Source of the DNA: Galactobacillus timonensis | GTDB taxonomy: Bacteria; Bacillota_I; Bacilli_A; Erysipelotrichales; Erysipelotrichaceae | Assembly: GCF_900240265.1 (NCBI RefSeq) | Contig: NZ_LT964739.1 | Coordinates: 1,786,015-1,825,145, forward strand | Length of the DNA: 39,131 bases | Reading direction: 5' to 3' | Shown here: positions 21,499 through 30,089 of the stretch, piece by piece | Position numbering within the stretch: position 1 is the stretch's first letter | How the letters are laid out: each line of letters opens with the position of its first letter | Program-made: the position numbers and the translations under genes | The notes under the pieces: model-generated | Told to the model about the DNA's origin: nothing | What the model saw: only the letters and a program-made list of their open reading frames with translations | Database searches by the model: none

Positions 21499-22773
21499 TC
21501 AGTCCGGAAGAATTCTGGTCAGCGTCACGTCCGAAAGATCCAGATTCGCAAATGCACGCATGCACTGAGCAGAGCTGAGATTGCGCACGATGGCAAGTTC
21601 CTCAAACATGGATACACCTTCCAGCTCACCCTCCAGTGCACTCATTGCCATGGAAACGGGATCATTGAAATTCTGGATGGCGTCGCCAAGGGCCCGCTTC
21701 TTCAGCTGTTTCAGAAGCTGTTCATCGACACCATTGCCCCGGATCGAGGTCATCTCTGCGGCAATGAAGTTTTGGAAATCATCCGCCGCCGTTTCATCGA
21801 AGAACGTAAGATAACTCAGATTTTTCTCAATGCTCAGATCCCAACCGAAGAGCGGCGAGATTTTTCCTTCATCAATCCAGCTTTGATACTGTGGATTCAG
21901 TGGCGTAAACACGCTCTCCAGGATCATTCGTATCCGCCATTCCTGTTCCAGGGCCTCTTTTGCACTGCCGGCCGGAAGTCTGAGGCGATAGCCAAGCATC
22001 TGCCGGGGCGTATGCGTATCCATGTGAAGCGTCTTTTCAGCAATGACAGGATCCTGTTCCGGTTCAATGATCCGGTGCATTGGCAGCCTGGAAGGGAAGG
22101 AAAACTGCTGTTCCTCTTTTTCGATCAACGCAAGAAGACTGCCCGGATCCATAGGCGAAACGATGACCAGCACCATTTGAGAAGGATGGTAGTCAGCCTG
22201 AAACAGCTGCCAGAGATCGTCACGCGTCATCTGTTTGATCGATTCATCGGTTCCGGTAACATCTTCGCGGATCGGATGTTTGCGATACAGGGAGCGCATC
22301 GTTTCCTGCATCAGGCAGGTATCCGGATCCTGCTGGTAGCTGTGCAGTTCCTCCAGGATGATGCCTTTTTCCTTTTCGACGGAATCCGGGCTGATGTCAA
22401 AGCTCTGTCCCAGCTTCAGCAGCAGCCGCAGCGGGGCGGAGATATCCGAATCCTGACTCGTAAAGTAATAGGCTGTTTCCTCCATCGATGTCCATGCATT
22501 GACCGAAGCGCCAAGCAGGGAAAATTCATTCATTGCGTCGCTGCCGCGGCTTTCAAACATTTTGTGTTCAAGAAAGTGGGCGGTCCCGTAGGGGAGGGTG
22601 ATCCGGTGGCCCTGGTCATCTTCCAGAATATGATCAAAGGAGCCGCAGCGAGCAGCCAGAATGGCACACGAAGTTACAAACAGCGGTTTGCAGAACAGAA
22701 CGACATTCAGGCCGTTGGAAAGGACGGTGCTGTACCAGGTTTCCTGAAGATCTTCTTCACGATGCTCAATCAT
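21499..22773 (-). CDS. M16B zinc peptidase (YmfH-like, catalytic partner)
   Basis: 424 residues. The inverted zinc motif HxxEH is intact as H66-F-L-E69-H70 in GTAHFLEHKMFE, followed by the downstream conserved Glu region (EKGIILEELHSYQQDP). The two-lobed insulinase fold is expected. It overlaps the stop of the preceding M16 gene by 8 bp, so the two are coupled and likely form a heterodimer in which only this subunit has the metal site. B. subtilis has a similar ymfF-ymfH pair next to the spoIIIE-pgsA region. The substrate is unknown. Confidence 0.9.
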   Translation of the reverse strand: MIEHREEDLQETWYSTVLSNGLNVVLFCKPLFVTSCAILAARCGSFDHILEDDQGHRITLPYGTAHFLEHKMFESRGSDAMNEFSLLGASVNAWTSMEETAYYFTSQDSDISAPLRLLLKLGQSFDISPDSVEKEKGIILEELHSYQQDPDTCLMQETMRSLYRKHPIREDVTGTDESIKQMTRDDLWQLFQADYHPSQMVLVIVSPMDPGSLLALIEKEEQQFSFPSRLPMHRIIEPEQDPVIAEKTLHMDTHTPRQMLGYRLRLPAGSAKEALEQEWRIRMILESVFTPLNPQYQSWIDEGKISPLFGWDLSIEKNLSYLTFFDETAADDFQNFIAAEMTSIRGNGVDEQLLKQLKKRALGDAIQNFNDPVSMAMSALEGELEGVSMFEELAIVRNLSSAQCMRAFANLDLSDVTLTRILPD

Positions 22774-23983
22774 GTGATACTCCTTCCAGAATCTCTTCCG
22801 CCGCCGGCTTCAGCTTCCTCGCCGCATGCATGACGTCCTGACGGCTGACTCGTTCAAAAGCCGCGATGGTTTCGCTGGCAAAGTCCGGCCGCTTCAGAAG
22901 GGATGCGACATATTCTTCCCTTGCCTGGGCACTGATAGAATCCAGGGAGCCGCGCCAGCTGGCCGTGTACAGCCGCTTGGCACTGAGAAAAGCCTCGTCG
23001 CTGAAGTCACCGGTTTTCAGCCGTTCAATCTGGCGGTCAATCAGTTTCCGCGCCGGATCGATATGTTCGCCCGCCATCGTCGCTTCAATGGACAGCGTTC
23101 CTTCATATACGTGGTTGTCGGAGCTGATCGCATAGCAGAGGCTGTGATGTTCGCGGACCTCCTGAAACAGCAGGGAAACAGGCAGCGCTCCAAGCATGCC
23201 GTTGGTGAGCATCAGGGCCGGCATATCCGGATCACTCATGTCGCAGTCGGTTGTATACATCTGAACCAGAGCGCTCTGAATGGTGTCCTTCTGATTGCGA
23301 CGGATCTTCGGCATCCTGGTTTCCGCCCGTGTGCAGATCGTCAGGGGCAGCTGGCTGAGGGTGTCGTGGAAATATGTTTCGGCCAGTGAATGGATGCGCT
23401 GAGGGTCGCCTGGCCCGATGACGGTCAGATCCATGCGGGCAGACGAAAGAAATTCCTTCCAGCTGTTCTCGACATCCTGCAGAGTCAATTTCTGAAACGC
23501 TTCTTCCAATGGTGAAGAAGTGCGCTGGGGCAGGTCATTGAACAGGCGGTTGGCGCGGTCGATGGCGTCGCTCAAAGGATCATCGAGCGCCATGGCCCGG
23601 TTCATGAGCAGACGTGTGCGGCATTCTTCAAATGACTGCGGCGTAAAGAGGGGATGATAATACAGTGCGTTCAGGAAGCGGAACTGTTCTTCCAGAGGAT
23701 CTTCGGAAAGAAAGCGGCGGTCCGGGGCGCACAGTTCGAGGCGCAGATTTTCGCTCAGACCGATCTTCTCGATGCCGATGGAAAGATCGCCGCCGTAAAG
23801 GTCATCGACTTCCTTCTGCATGGCCCGTTTGTTGGGAAAGGCCTGACACGCTTCTGCAAGCATGTATGACAGCAGGATGCGGGCGGGATGTTTTTCTTCA
23901 CTCAGTGGAAGGGCGGCCCGCAGGGAAATGAGATTGGACTTGAAGGCCGTGGTTGTACGGATATGGAAATTACTCAGCGTCAT
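22766..23983 (-). CDS. M16-family peptidase-like protein lacking the zinc motif (YmfF-like)
   Basis: About 405 residues from MTLSNFHIRTTTAF. The M16 fold is suggested by the overall plan and by VREHHSLCYAISSDNHVYEGTLSIEA, the C-terminal lobe signature. No HxxEH is found where it should occur (ILLSYMLAEACQAF). It is therefore probably the non-catalytic half of an M16 pair with the downstream gene. The first ATG at 24001 lies upstream of the -10 box; ATG 23983 is only about 3 bases from the predicted transcription start. Confidence 0.85.
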   Translation of the reverse strand: MTLSNFHIRTTTAFKSNLISLRAALPLSEEKHPARILLSYMLAEACQAFPNKRAMQKEVDDLYGGDLSIGIEKIGLSENLRLELCAPDRRFLSEDPLEEQFRFLNALYYHPLFTPQSFEECRTRLLMNRAMALDDPLSDAIDRANRLFNDLPQRTSSPLEEAFQKLTLQDVENSWKEFLSSARMDLTVIGPGDPQRIHSLAETYFHDTLSQLPLTICTRAETRMPKIRRNQKDTIQSALVQMYTTDCDMSDPDMPALMLTNGMLGALPVSLLFQEVREHHSLCYAISSDNHVYEGTLSIEATMAGEHIDPARKLIDRQIERLKTGDFSDEAFLSAKRLYTASWRGSLDSISAQAREEYVASLLKRPDFASETIAAFERVSRQDVMHAARKLKPAAEEILEGVSHD

Positions 23984-23992
23984 ATGGAAACC

Positions 23993-23998
23993 ATTATA
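23993..23998 (-). promoter_or_regulatory. -10 box of the M16 pair, implying a leaderless mRNA
   Basis: TATAAT on the minus strand ends 9 bases before ATG 23983, so transcription should start about 3 bases before the ATG. No Shine-Dalgarno can fit. Confidence 0.6.
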
Positions 23999-24056
23999 CA
24001 AATGATTTCCTGAAAGAGGCGTTATGCTAAAATAACCGGGTTAGGGAGAAACATCT

Positions 24057-25439
24057 ATGGCGTTTGACTCATTAAGTGAACGGATGACAAAGGCAATGCG
24101 CAACATTGCCGGAAAAGGCAAACTGACGGATGCCAATATGGAGGACATGCTCAAGGAGGTGCGTCTTGCGCTTCTGGAAGCCGATGTCAACTATAAGGTA
24201 GTCAAGGACTTTCTGAACAATGTGCGTGACAAGGCGCGCGGTGCGGATGTCCTGAATTCGGTGCAGCCGGGAGATCAGCTGGTCAAGATCGTTCATGATG
24301 AGCTGACAGCGCTGCTTGGCGAAAATCAGGAGCCGCTTCACTATGCTTCCAGCGGGATTACGACAATCATGATGGTCGGTCTGCAGGGTACCGGCAAGAC
24401 GACGTCAGCTGCCAAGATCGCCAACTATATCAAGAAGAAGGACAGCCGCAGGGTGATGCTCATTGCGGCGGATATCGTGCGTCCGGCTGCCATCGAACAG
24501 CTGCAGACGCTCGGCCGGCAGATTGATACGGAAGTGTTCACGGAAGGAGCAGAGACACCAGCGCTGAAGACGGTGCAGGACGGTCTCGCCCATGCGAAGG
24601 AAGCCGGCTATGATACGGTGATCATTGATACGGCCGGTCGTCTGCACGTCGATGAGACAATGATGCAGGAGCTGAAGGACATGGAGGCTTTGGTGCATCC
24701 CAATGAGATTCTGCTCACTGTCGATGCGATGACGGGTCAGGATATCGTCAATGTGACGAAGTCGTTCCAGGAAGCACTGCCGTTAACGGGTCTTGTGGCG
24801 ACGAAGTTTGATGGTGACTCAAGAGGCGGCGGCGTTCTTTCTTCGAAGGCCATCACCGGTCTTTCCATCAAGTTTGTCGGTGAAGGCGAGAAGATTGATG
24901 ATCTGGATGCGTTCTATCCAGAGCGTATGGCGGATCGGATTCTGGGCATGGGCGATGTTGTGTCGCTGGTCGAGAAGGCGCAGGAAAAGATCGATGTTGA
25001 GGAGTCGAACCGGATTGCGCAGCGGATGATGGACGGCACCTTTACGATGGATGATATGCTGTCGCAGCTGGATCAGATCCGTAAGCTGGGACCGCTGACC
25101 GGGATCATGAAGCTGATGCCGGGCTTCAATCAGTATGCGGACCTGGTGGATGATGCCAAGGCCTCCGATTCCATGAAGCATATGCGGGCGATCATTCAGT
25201 CGATGACGCCGGCGGAGCGGGCGGATCCTTCCAGGATGCGCAGCTCGATGAAGCGCAGAGTTGCTGCGGGCAGCGGCACAAGCGTGACGGAAGTGAACAA
25301 GGCGATCAACTCGTATGAACGCATGAAGAAGCTGATGATGTCGATGGGCCGTCTGCAGAAGAGCGGGAAACTGAATGAGGAGTCTCTCAATAAGATGATG
25401 GATAATCTTCCGGAAGCGGCAAAACGCTATCGGAGATAA
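24057..25439 (+). CDS. ffh: Signal recognition particle protein Ffh
   Basis: SRP54 GTPase of 460 residues that targets nascent membrane proteins to FtsY and SecYEG. The N domain (1-90) is followed by the G domain with GLQGTGKTTSAAK near 107, DTAGRLHVDE near 188, TKFDGDSRGGG near 246 and the GMGDVVSL motif. The Met-rich M domain has MMDGTFTMDDMLSQL, PGFNQYAD and a finger-like stretch MKKLMMSMGRLQ that binds SRP RNA and signal peptides. SD AGGGAGA. YlxM, often upstream in Firmicutes, is not here. Confidence 0.98.
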   Translation: MAFDSLSERMTKAMRNIAGKGKLTDANMEDMLKEVRLALLEADVNYKVVKDFLNNVRDKARGADVLNSVQPGDQLVKIVHDELTALLGENQEPLHYASSGITTIMMVGLQGTGKTTSAAKIANYIKKKDSRRVMLIAADIVRPAAIEQLQTLGRQIDTEVFTEGAETPALKTVQDGLAHAKEAGYDTVIIDTAGRLHVDETMMQELKDMEALVHPNEILLTVDAMTGQDIVNVTKSFQEALPLTGLVATKFDGDSRGGGVLSSKAITGLSIKFVGEGEKIDDLDAFYPERMADRILGMGDVVSLVEKAQEKIDVEESNRIAQRMMDGTFTMDDMLSQLDQIRKLGPLTGIMKLMPGFNQYADLVDDAKASDSMKHMRAIIQSMTPAERADPSRMRSSMKRRVAAGSGTSVTEVNKAINSYERMKKLMMSMGRLQKSGKLNEESLNKMMDNLPEAAKRYRR

Positions 25440-25469
25440 ATTTCTTGTTTCTGTCTGCGCGAAAAAATG

Positions 25470-25475
25470 TAGAAT
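25470..25475 (+). promoter_or_regulatory. -10 box of the DUF349 gene
   Basis: TAGAAT at 25470-25475, with TTGTTT 19 bases upstream (25445-25450). The ffh stop lies just before, with no terminator between. Confidence 0.45.
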
Positions 25476-25504
25476 AGAACAGGAAACTACAAAGAGGGGA
25501 AACT

Positions 25505-26857
25505 ATGAATAAACCGGAATTCAACGATGTATTTGCAAAAACCAGCAGGACCCGTCACAACAAGTTTGACGGCTACGTTGTAGAGATTCTCTACGGCGCA
25601 AAGGATGCGGAAGGAAATCCATGTGCGCCTCAGGCGGACGCGGATGACGGACACGGCCGCTGGTATGGCATCGATGTAAACGGTGACTATACGATGTTCC
25701 AGTGGAAGCACTCCAAGGATGAGGGGGGAGCTGTTGAATATGGAACAAAATATGAAGACAAGGCTCTGGAAGTCATGGAGGATCAGCTGCAGCAGAAGCG
25801 TGATCTGTGCCTGAAGGCGGAACAACTGCTGGCAGACAGCGGCGATGAAGCTGCTCTTGAGGAAATCAAGAAGCAGTGGGATGCGCTGGATGACTGGGGC
25901 ACGCCGAAGGATAAGGAATGTGCAAAGCGTTTCGCCAGAGTTACAGAAGAGTTCGGCCCGCTGAATGAGGCACGCAAGGCAGCTTCTGCAGCCAAGGAGG
26001 CTGTTGTGCAGGAAGCTGAAAAGCTGCGGGAAGCTCCGAATTTTGCAAATGCGCGCAAGCAGCTGCGCGATCTGCGTGACAAGCTGCGTGATCTGGAGAG
26101 CGCCGGTGAGGCGGCTGACCGTGAGTTCGCTTCGCGGATCAATGCGGTAGACCGTGAGCTGCGTCAGAAGCAGGAAGAGTACAACGCGAACCGTGAGACC
26201 CGTTATGCGGAAGCGAAGGAAAAGAAGACCGCCATCATTGAGGAGACGAAGAAGGCTGTTGCTTCGGTAACCAATTTCAAGGATGGTGCTGCGAAGCTGG
26301 ATGATCTGTTCCAGCAGTGGCGTGCAGCTGGTTCGGCAGGGCATGAGGAGGATGATACGCTTTGGGCATCTTTCAACGAAGCCCGCCAGCAGTTCTATGA
26401 CAAGCGCAAGGAGTTCTTCAAGCAGCGCAATGAAGCCTTCAAGGAATCGGTAGCCAAGAAGGAAGCTCTGATTGAGGAAGCCAAGAAGATTTCCGATACG
26501 GCAGACTATGGCCGTGAGAATACGGATCGTATGAAGCAGCTCGACAAGGAATGGACAGCTGCCGGATATTCCGGAAAGACGGACAACGATCGTCTCTGGA
26601 AGGAATTCAACGATGCCAAGGAAGTATTCTGGAACGGCAAGCGTGATCGTGCGATGAAGCGGATCTCGGACAGCCTCGAAAGCAAGAAGATGGAGCTGAC
26701 GAAGCTGAAGCACAATAACGATGATCTTGCATACCGGATTGACATCACGGATGCGCCGAATCTGAAGGACGAGTTCCAGCGGACCATTGACTTCAATGAG
26801 TCCCGCATCGAATCCCTGCAGAAGGAAATCGATGAGCTCGAAGAACGTTTGAAGTAA
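25505..26857 (+). CDS. DUF349-repeat coiled-coil protein
   Basis: 450 residues, rich in Lys, Glu and Ala and almost entirely helical after about residue 85. Two clear DUF349 repeats read FQQWRAAGSAGHEEDDTLW followed by FNEARQQFYDKRKEFF, and LDKEWTAAGYSGKTDNDRLW followed by FNDAKEVFW; a weaker third copy begins IKKQWDALDDWG. The N-terminal 80 residues form a separate domain (GYVVEILYGAKDAEG, GRWYGIDVNGDYTMFQW). DUF349 proteins are found in several phyla, with roles poorly defined. The SD AGAGGGGA is good. Role here unknown. Confidence 0.8.
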   Translation: MNKPEFNDVFAKTSRTRHNKFDGYVVEILYGAKDAEGNPCAPQADADDGHGRWYGIDVNGDYTMFQWKHSKDEGGAVEYGTKYEDKALEVMEDQLQQKRDLCLKAEQLLADSGDEAALEEIKKQWDALDDWGTPKDKECAKRFARVTEEFGPLNEARKAASAAKEAVVQEAEKLREAPNFANARKQLRDLRDKLRDLESAGEAADREFASRINAVDRELRQKQEEYNANRETRYAEAKEKKTAIIEETKKAVASVTNFKDGAAKLDDLFQQWRAAGSAGHEEDDTLWASFNEARQQFYDKRKEFFKQRNEAFKESVAKKEALIEEAKKISDTADYGRENTDRMKQLDKEWTAAGYSGKTDNDRLWKEFNDAKEVFWNGKRDRAMKRISDSLESKKMELTKLKHNNDDLAYRIDITDAPNLKDEFQRTIDFNESRIESLQKEIDELEERLK

Positions 26858-26880
26858 GCAAAATTCTTAATACAGAAGAA

Positions 26881-26909
26881 GCGGGTCGTACGTGATCCGC
26901 TTTTCATTT
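26881..26909 (+). terminator. Terminator of the DUF349 gene
   Basis: GCGGGTC pairs with GATCCGC (one wobble) around GTACGT, then TTTTCATTT. Confidence 0.8.
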
Positions 26910-26911
26910 CG

Positions 26912-26941
26912 AGCAAACGAAAAGGACCGTTTTCACGGTCC
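26912..26941 (-). terminator. Terminator of ddl
   Basis: GGACCGT (26924-26930) and ACGGTCC (26935-26941). On the minus strand the stem is followed by TTTTCGTTT. Confidence 0.8.
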
Positions 26942-26983
26942 TCATTCGGAGTGTTTCTGTTCGTTCATCTTCCGTTGACGGAC

Positions 26984-28192
26984 TCAGAACTGCTTTACAC
27001 CGCCCTTGACGCCGCCTTTTACACCTTTGGCACCCTTGACGCCGCCGGCAAAGTTTTCCAGCAGATTGGTGTCATAGCTGAAGGTGATACGGGCGCGGCG
27101 ACGTTCACGGTCGAGAGCCAGTTTAACGAGACGGTTCATCAGTTCCTTGAAGGAAACATTCTTCTCGGTCCAGAGATAGAAGGACAGAGAGCCTGGAATC
27201 GTATTAATCTCGTTGACGTAGATTTCGTTGGTGTCCGCATTCATCAGAAAGTCAATGCGGCACACGCCCGAAGCACCAAGTACACGGAACGTCTTCAGGG
27301 CATAGTCCTGAATCTTCTCCGTCAGCTCTTTGGACAGAGGTGCCGGAACCTGGCGCGAAGCACCGGCCATGGAGCCGGAGGACTTGTACTTGTCATCAAA
27401 GGAAAGCAGCTCATCGTTCTTGGCATGGTGCACTTCCTCAAGAACAGAGGCCTCCGCATGGACGCTGTTGCCCAGGACGGAGCAGTTGATTTCCTTGAGC
27501 GGATCAATGGTCTTTTCGGTGATGACCTTCTCGTCATACTGCCGCGCATCATCGAAGGCATCGAGATATTCCGCATCATTGTGAGCGACCGTAATGCCGA
27601 CCGAGGAACCGGTACGCGCCGGCTTCAGAATGACCGGATAGCCGATCGCATGGACCTGCTTCAGGATTTCATCCTTCTTTTCTTCCATCTCATCGCCATA
27701 GACATAGAACCAGGGAGTGATGGGAAGACCGTTGTCATGCAGAATATTTTTCTGCAGAACCTTGTCCTGACCAACAGCGGCCGCATAAAGATCGCAGCCG
27801 GCATACGGCAGCTTCAGATTTTCAAAGTAGCCCTGAATGGTTCCGTCCTCGCCATTGGTGCCATGCATGACAGGAATGGCCACATCGATGGTGCCGAGTT
27901 CCTTTCTTCCGAAAATTCCGGATTTCACCGGAAGAATTCTTACCTTGTTATCGACGTTGGCCAGCGTGATCTGCGTGCACTTTTTCGTTAATGCATTGAG
28001 ATCGCGGTAGCTCGCCATATCGCGCAGCCAGCCGGCCATAGAGACATACATCTTGCGGTCCTTCGCGACATAGACAGGGATGACATTGTATAACTCCGGA
28101 TCCAGGGCATTGATTGCCTGCTGACCGGAGATGATGGATACTTCATGTTCTACGGACTCGCCGCCGAAGAATACAGCGATATTGAGTTTCAT
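26984..28192 (-). CDS. ddl: D-alanine--D-alanine ligase
   Basis: ATP-grasp ligase making the D-Ala-D-Ala dipeptide for peptidoglycan, about 402 residues. Motifs: FFGGESVEHEVSIISG at the N-terminus, MHGTNGEDGTIQGYFE near 100, the ATP-binding region VILKPARTGSSVGIT, and VNEINTIPGSLSFYLW with Mg ligands. Start ATG 28192 follows GGGAGGAA. The C-terminus has an unusual Gly/Lys/Val tail after NFAGG, with repeats of GVKG, about 20 residues beyond the usual end. Specificity for D-Ala rather than D-Lac cannot be proved here. Confidence 0.95.
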   Translation of the reverse strand: MKLNIAVFFGGESVEHEVSIISGQQAINALDPELYNVIPVYVAKDRKMYVSMAGWLRDMASYRDLNALTKKCTQITLANVDNKVRILPVKSGIFGRKELGTIDVAIPVMHGTNGEDGTIQGYFENLKLPYAGCDLYAAAVGQDKVLQKNILHDNGLPITPWFYVYGDEMEEKKDEILKQVHAIGYPVILKPARTGSSVGITVAHNDAEYLDAFDDARQYDEKVITEKTIDPLKEINCSVLGNSVHAEASVLEEVHHAKNDELLSFDDKYKSSGSMAGASRQVPAPLSKELTEKIQDYALKTFRVLGASGVCRIDFLMNADTNEIYVNEINTIPGSLSFYLWTEKNVSFKELMNRLVKLALDRERRRARITFSYDTNLLENFAGGVKGAKGVKGGVKGGVKQF

Positions 28193-28276
28193 ACGGATGG
28201 TTCCTCCCGACGCATTATTATATAACGAATCACCTTTGGAAAGAATGATAGAATAAGCTGGCGGAAGGCGGCAGAT
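28193..28276. promoter_or_regulatory. Divergent promoter region ddl / patatin operon
   Basis: On the minus strand TATAATAAT (28220-28212) serves ddl. On the plus strand TAGAAT (28250-28255) with TTGGAA (28236-28241) is a weaker candidate for the patatin gene, which has the SD GGAAGG. Confidence 0.45.
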
Positions 28277-29563
28277 ATGAAAAAAGCACTGGTACTTGCT
28301 GGCGGCGGAACGCGGGGCTCCTATGAAAACGGAGCGGTTCATGCGCTGCGGCGGCTTGGAAAGGACGACTGGAATCTCGTCTGCGGAACGAGCATCGGCG
28401 CACTGAACGCGGTGCTTGTTGTACAGAAGGACTATCAGGCAATGGATGATATGTGGCACCACCTGTCACAGGATCAGATCATCAACGGCGGTATCCCCAT
28501 CGACATGGACCTCAGCGAGATGATCAGTGAACGGGCGGACATCCAGAAGTTCGTCCATCGTTTTCTGAAGGAGAAGGGAGCGGATATCAGCCCGCTGATC
28601 CAGCGGATCACGGACATGTATCATCCCGAACGATTCTTCGCAAGCGATATTGACTTCGGCTGCGTCGTGGCAAAGCACAGAACCAAGGAACCGATCTACG
28701 TTACCAAGGAAATGATGAAGGAAGATGGACTGGACTGGTTGATTTCAACGGCCAGCGCCTATCCGGCTTTCCCTGTGCACAGCTTCAAGGGTGGAGAATA
28801 CATTGACGGCGGCTACTTTGACAATCTGCCGATCGATGAAGCACTTCAGCTGGGGGCGGATGAAATCATTGCCATCGACCTCAACAGTGAGCCTCAGCAT
28901 CCGAATTTCATGGACCGTCCGGGCATCACATATATTTTCCCGAGGATTGAAACCGGTTCGTTTCTGCAGTTTGATCCGCAGGTGGTGCAGCGGCTGGAAG
29001 TTGCCGGCTACTACGATGCGATGAAGGCGTTCGGCATCTTCGACGGCGTCAAATATACCTTTGAGAAGGCGGATCTTCCTTCCTGGTGGCACAGCTTCTA
29101 CCGCCACCTGCTGATCTATGAAGGAAAAGTCAAGCTGGCGAGCAACCTGAATGAACGCTTCCGCTCTTCACAGGTCATCACCGACCGTCTGCTTGCCCAG
29201 CAGCACAAGCGGGTGCTGAGTGAAAAGGATATGTTCTACGGCCTGATGGACAATCTGATGGATGTCTGCGGGGCGAAGGTGGAGCCGGTCTATACGTATC
29301 ATGAGGCGCGCAATCTGATTCTGGCGGCCTTCAGCGACAGCGCGGACCGTTCGTATGCGATGAAGCCGGGACTCAATCCGAAGGAGATCCTCGACTATGC
29401 CTCGTCGCTGGATACGAAGAGTATTCTGGATCGCATGGTGCACGGCATCCTGTATCCGGGAGATGAATTCTTTACACCGGGACTTCAGCTGACGGTGTAT
29501 CCGTTCCAGATGATGCTCGCGGAATTTGTGGTTGAAATGATGAAGGAACTTGGTCAGGAGTAA
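28277..29563 (+). CDS. Patatin-like phospholipase
   Basis: 428 residues. The Ser-Asp dyad lipase motifs are present: oxyanion-hole GGGTRG (residues 9-14), the nucleophile elbow G-T-S39-I-G in VCGTSIGALN, and the Asp of DGGYFDN near 176. No signal peptide, so a cytoplasmic or membrane-peripheral esterase is likely. The C-terminal half (about 230-428) is a helical extension not needed for the fold. It begins an apparent operon with the dUTPase gene 3 bp after its stop. The lipid substrate is unknown. Confidence 0.92.
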   Translation: MKKALVLAGGGTRGSYENGAVHALRRLGKDDWNLVCGTSIGALNAVLVVQKDYQAMDDMWHHLSQDQIINGGIPIDMDLSEMISERADIQKFVHRFLKEKGADISPLIQRITDMYHPERFFASDIDFGCVVAKHRTKEPIYVTKEMMKEDGLDWLISTASAYPAFPVHSFKGGEYIDGGYFDNLPIDEALQLGADEIIAIDLNSEPQHPNFMDRPGITYIFPRIETGSFLQFDPQVVQRLEVAGYYDAMKAFGIFDGVKYTFEKADLPSWWHSFYRHLLIYEGKVKLASNLNERFRSSQVITDRLLAQQHKRVLSEKDMFYGLMDNLMDVCGAKVEPVYTYHEARNLILAAFSDSADRSYAMKPGLNPKEILDYASSLDTKSILDRMVHGILYPGDEFFTPGLQLTVYPFQMMLAEFVVEMMKELGQE

Positions 29564-29566
29564 GCA

Positions 29567-30085
29567 ATGGGAATTGCCCGATTTGAAAAAGTAAGCTATG
29601 CCCGGTTTGCGGAAAGCTGGAAGGAACTGTCTCCATTACTGACGGAGGAAGAAATCAAACGAGCCTATGAGCAGCTTCGTCTGCCGGTGCGGGCGACAGC
29701 GGGATCGGCCGGCTATGACTTCTTTGCGCCGATGGATCTGAGAATTCCGGCGCAGACGGAAATCAAGATTGCGACCGGGATACGGGCATGGATGGATCCT
29801 CATTATGTTCTGATGCTGTTTCCGCGCAGCGGGCTGGGCTTCAAGTACCGTCTGCAGCTGAACAATACCGTCGGCATCATTGACAGTGACTATTACGGGG
29901 CTGCCAATGAGGGACATATCATGTGCCGGCTGTTCAATGATTCCCGCGCAGGCCGGGATCTTGTGATTTCGGAAGGTGAAGGGATGCTTCAGGGCGTATT
30001 TGTTCCCTTCGGCATCACTGATGATGATGAGGCAGATGGCGTGCGTACCGGCGGATTTGGCAGTACAACAAAGAAGAAGGTGTAA
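29567..30085 (+). CDS. dut: dUTP diphosphatase (trimeric type)
   Basis: Hydrolyses dUTP to dUMP, supplying dTMP precursor and keeping uracil out of DNA. The five conserved motifs of trimeric dUTPases are visible in 172 residues: GSAGYDFFAP, PRSGLGFKYR, NTVGIIDSDYYG, EGEGMLQGVF and the C-terminal ATP-lid-like RTGGFGSTT. The N-terminal 40 residues are an extension before motif 1, common among Firmicutes. Its SD GGTCAGGAG lies in the end of the patatin gene, and map begins 4 bp after its stop. Confidence 0.95.
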   Translation: MGIARFEKVSYARFAESWKELSPLLTEEEIKRAYEQLRLPVRATAGSAGYDFFAPMDLRIPAQTEIKIATGIRAWMDPHYVLMLFPRSGLGFKYRLQLNNTVGIIDSDYYGAANEGHIMCRLFNDSRAGRDLVISEGEGMLQGVFVPFGITDDDEADGVRTGGFGSTTKKKV

Positions 30086-30089
30086 ACAG

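Noticed and set aside
21391..22833. 480-codon open frame on the plus strand
   Set aside because: Antisense shadow of the M16 peptidase gene; no SD and no recognisable domain.
25487..26713. 408-codon open frame on the minus strand
   Set aside because: Antisense to the DUF349 gene. Its Leu/Ile-rich look comes from the complement of Lys/Glu/Ala-rich codons.
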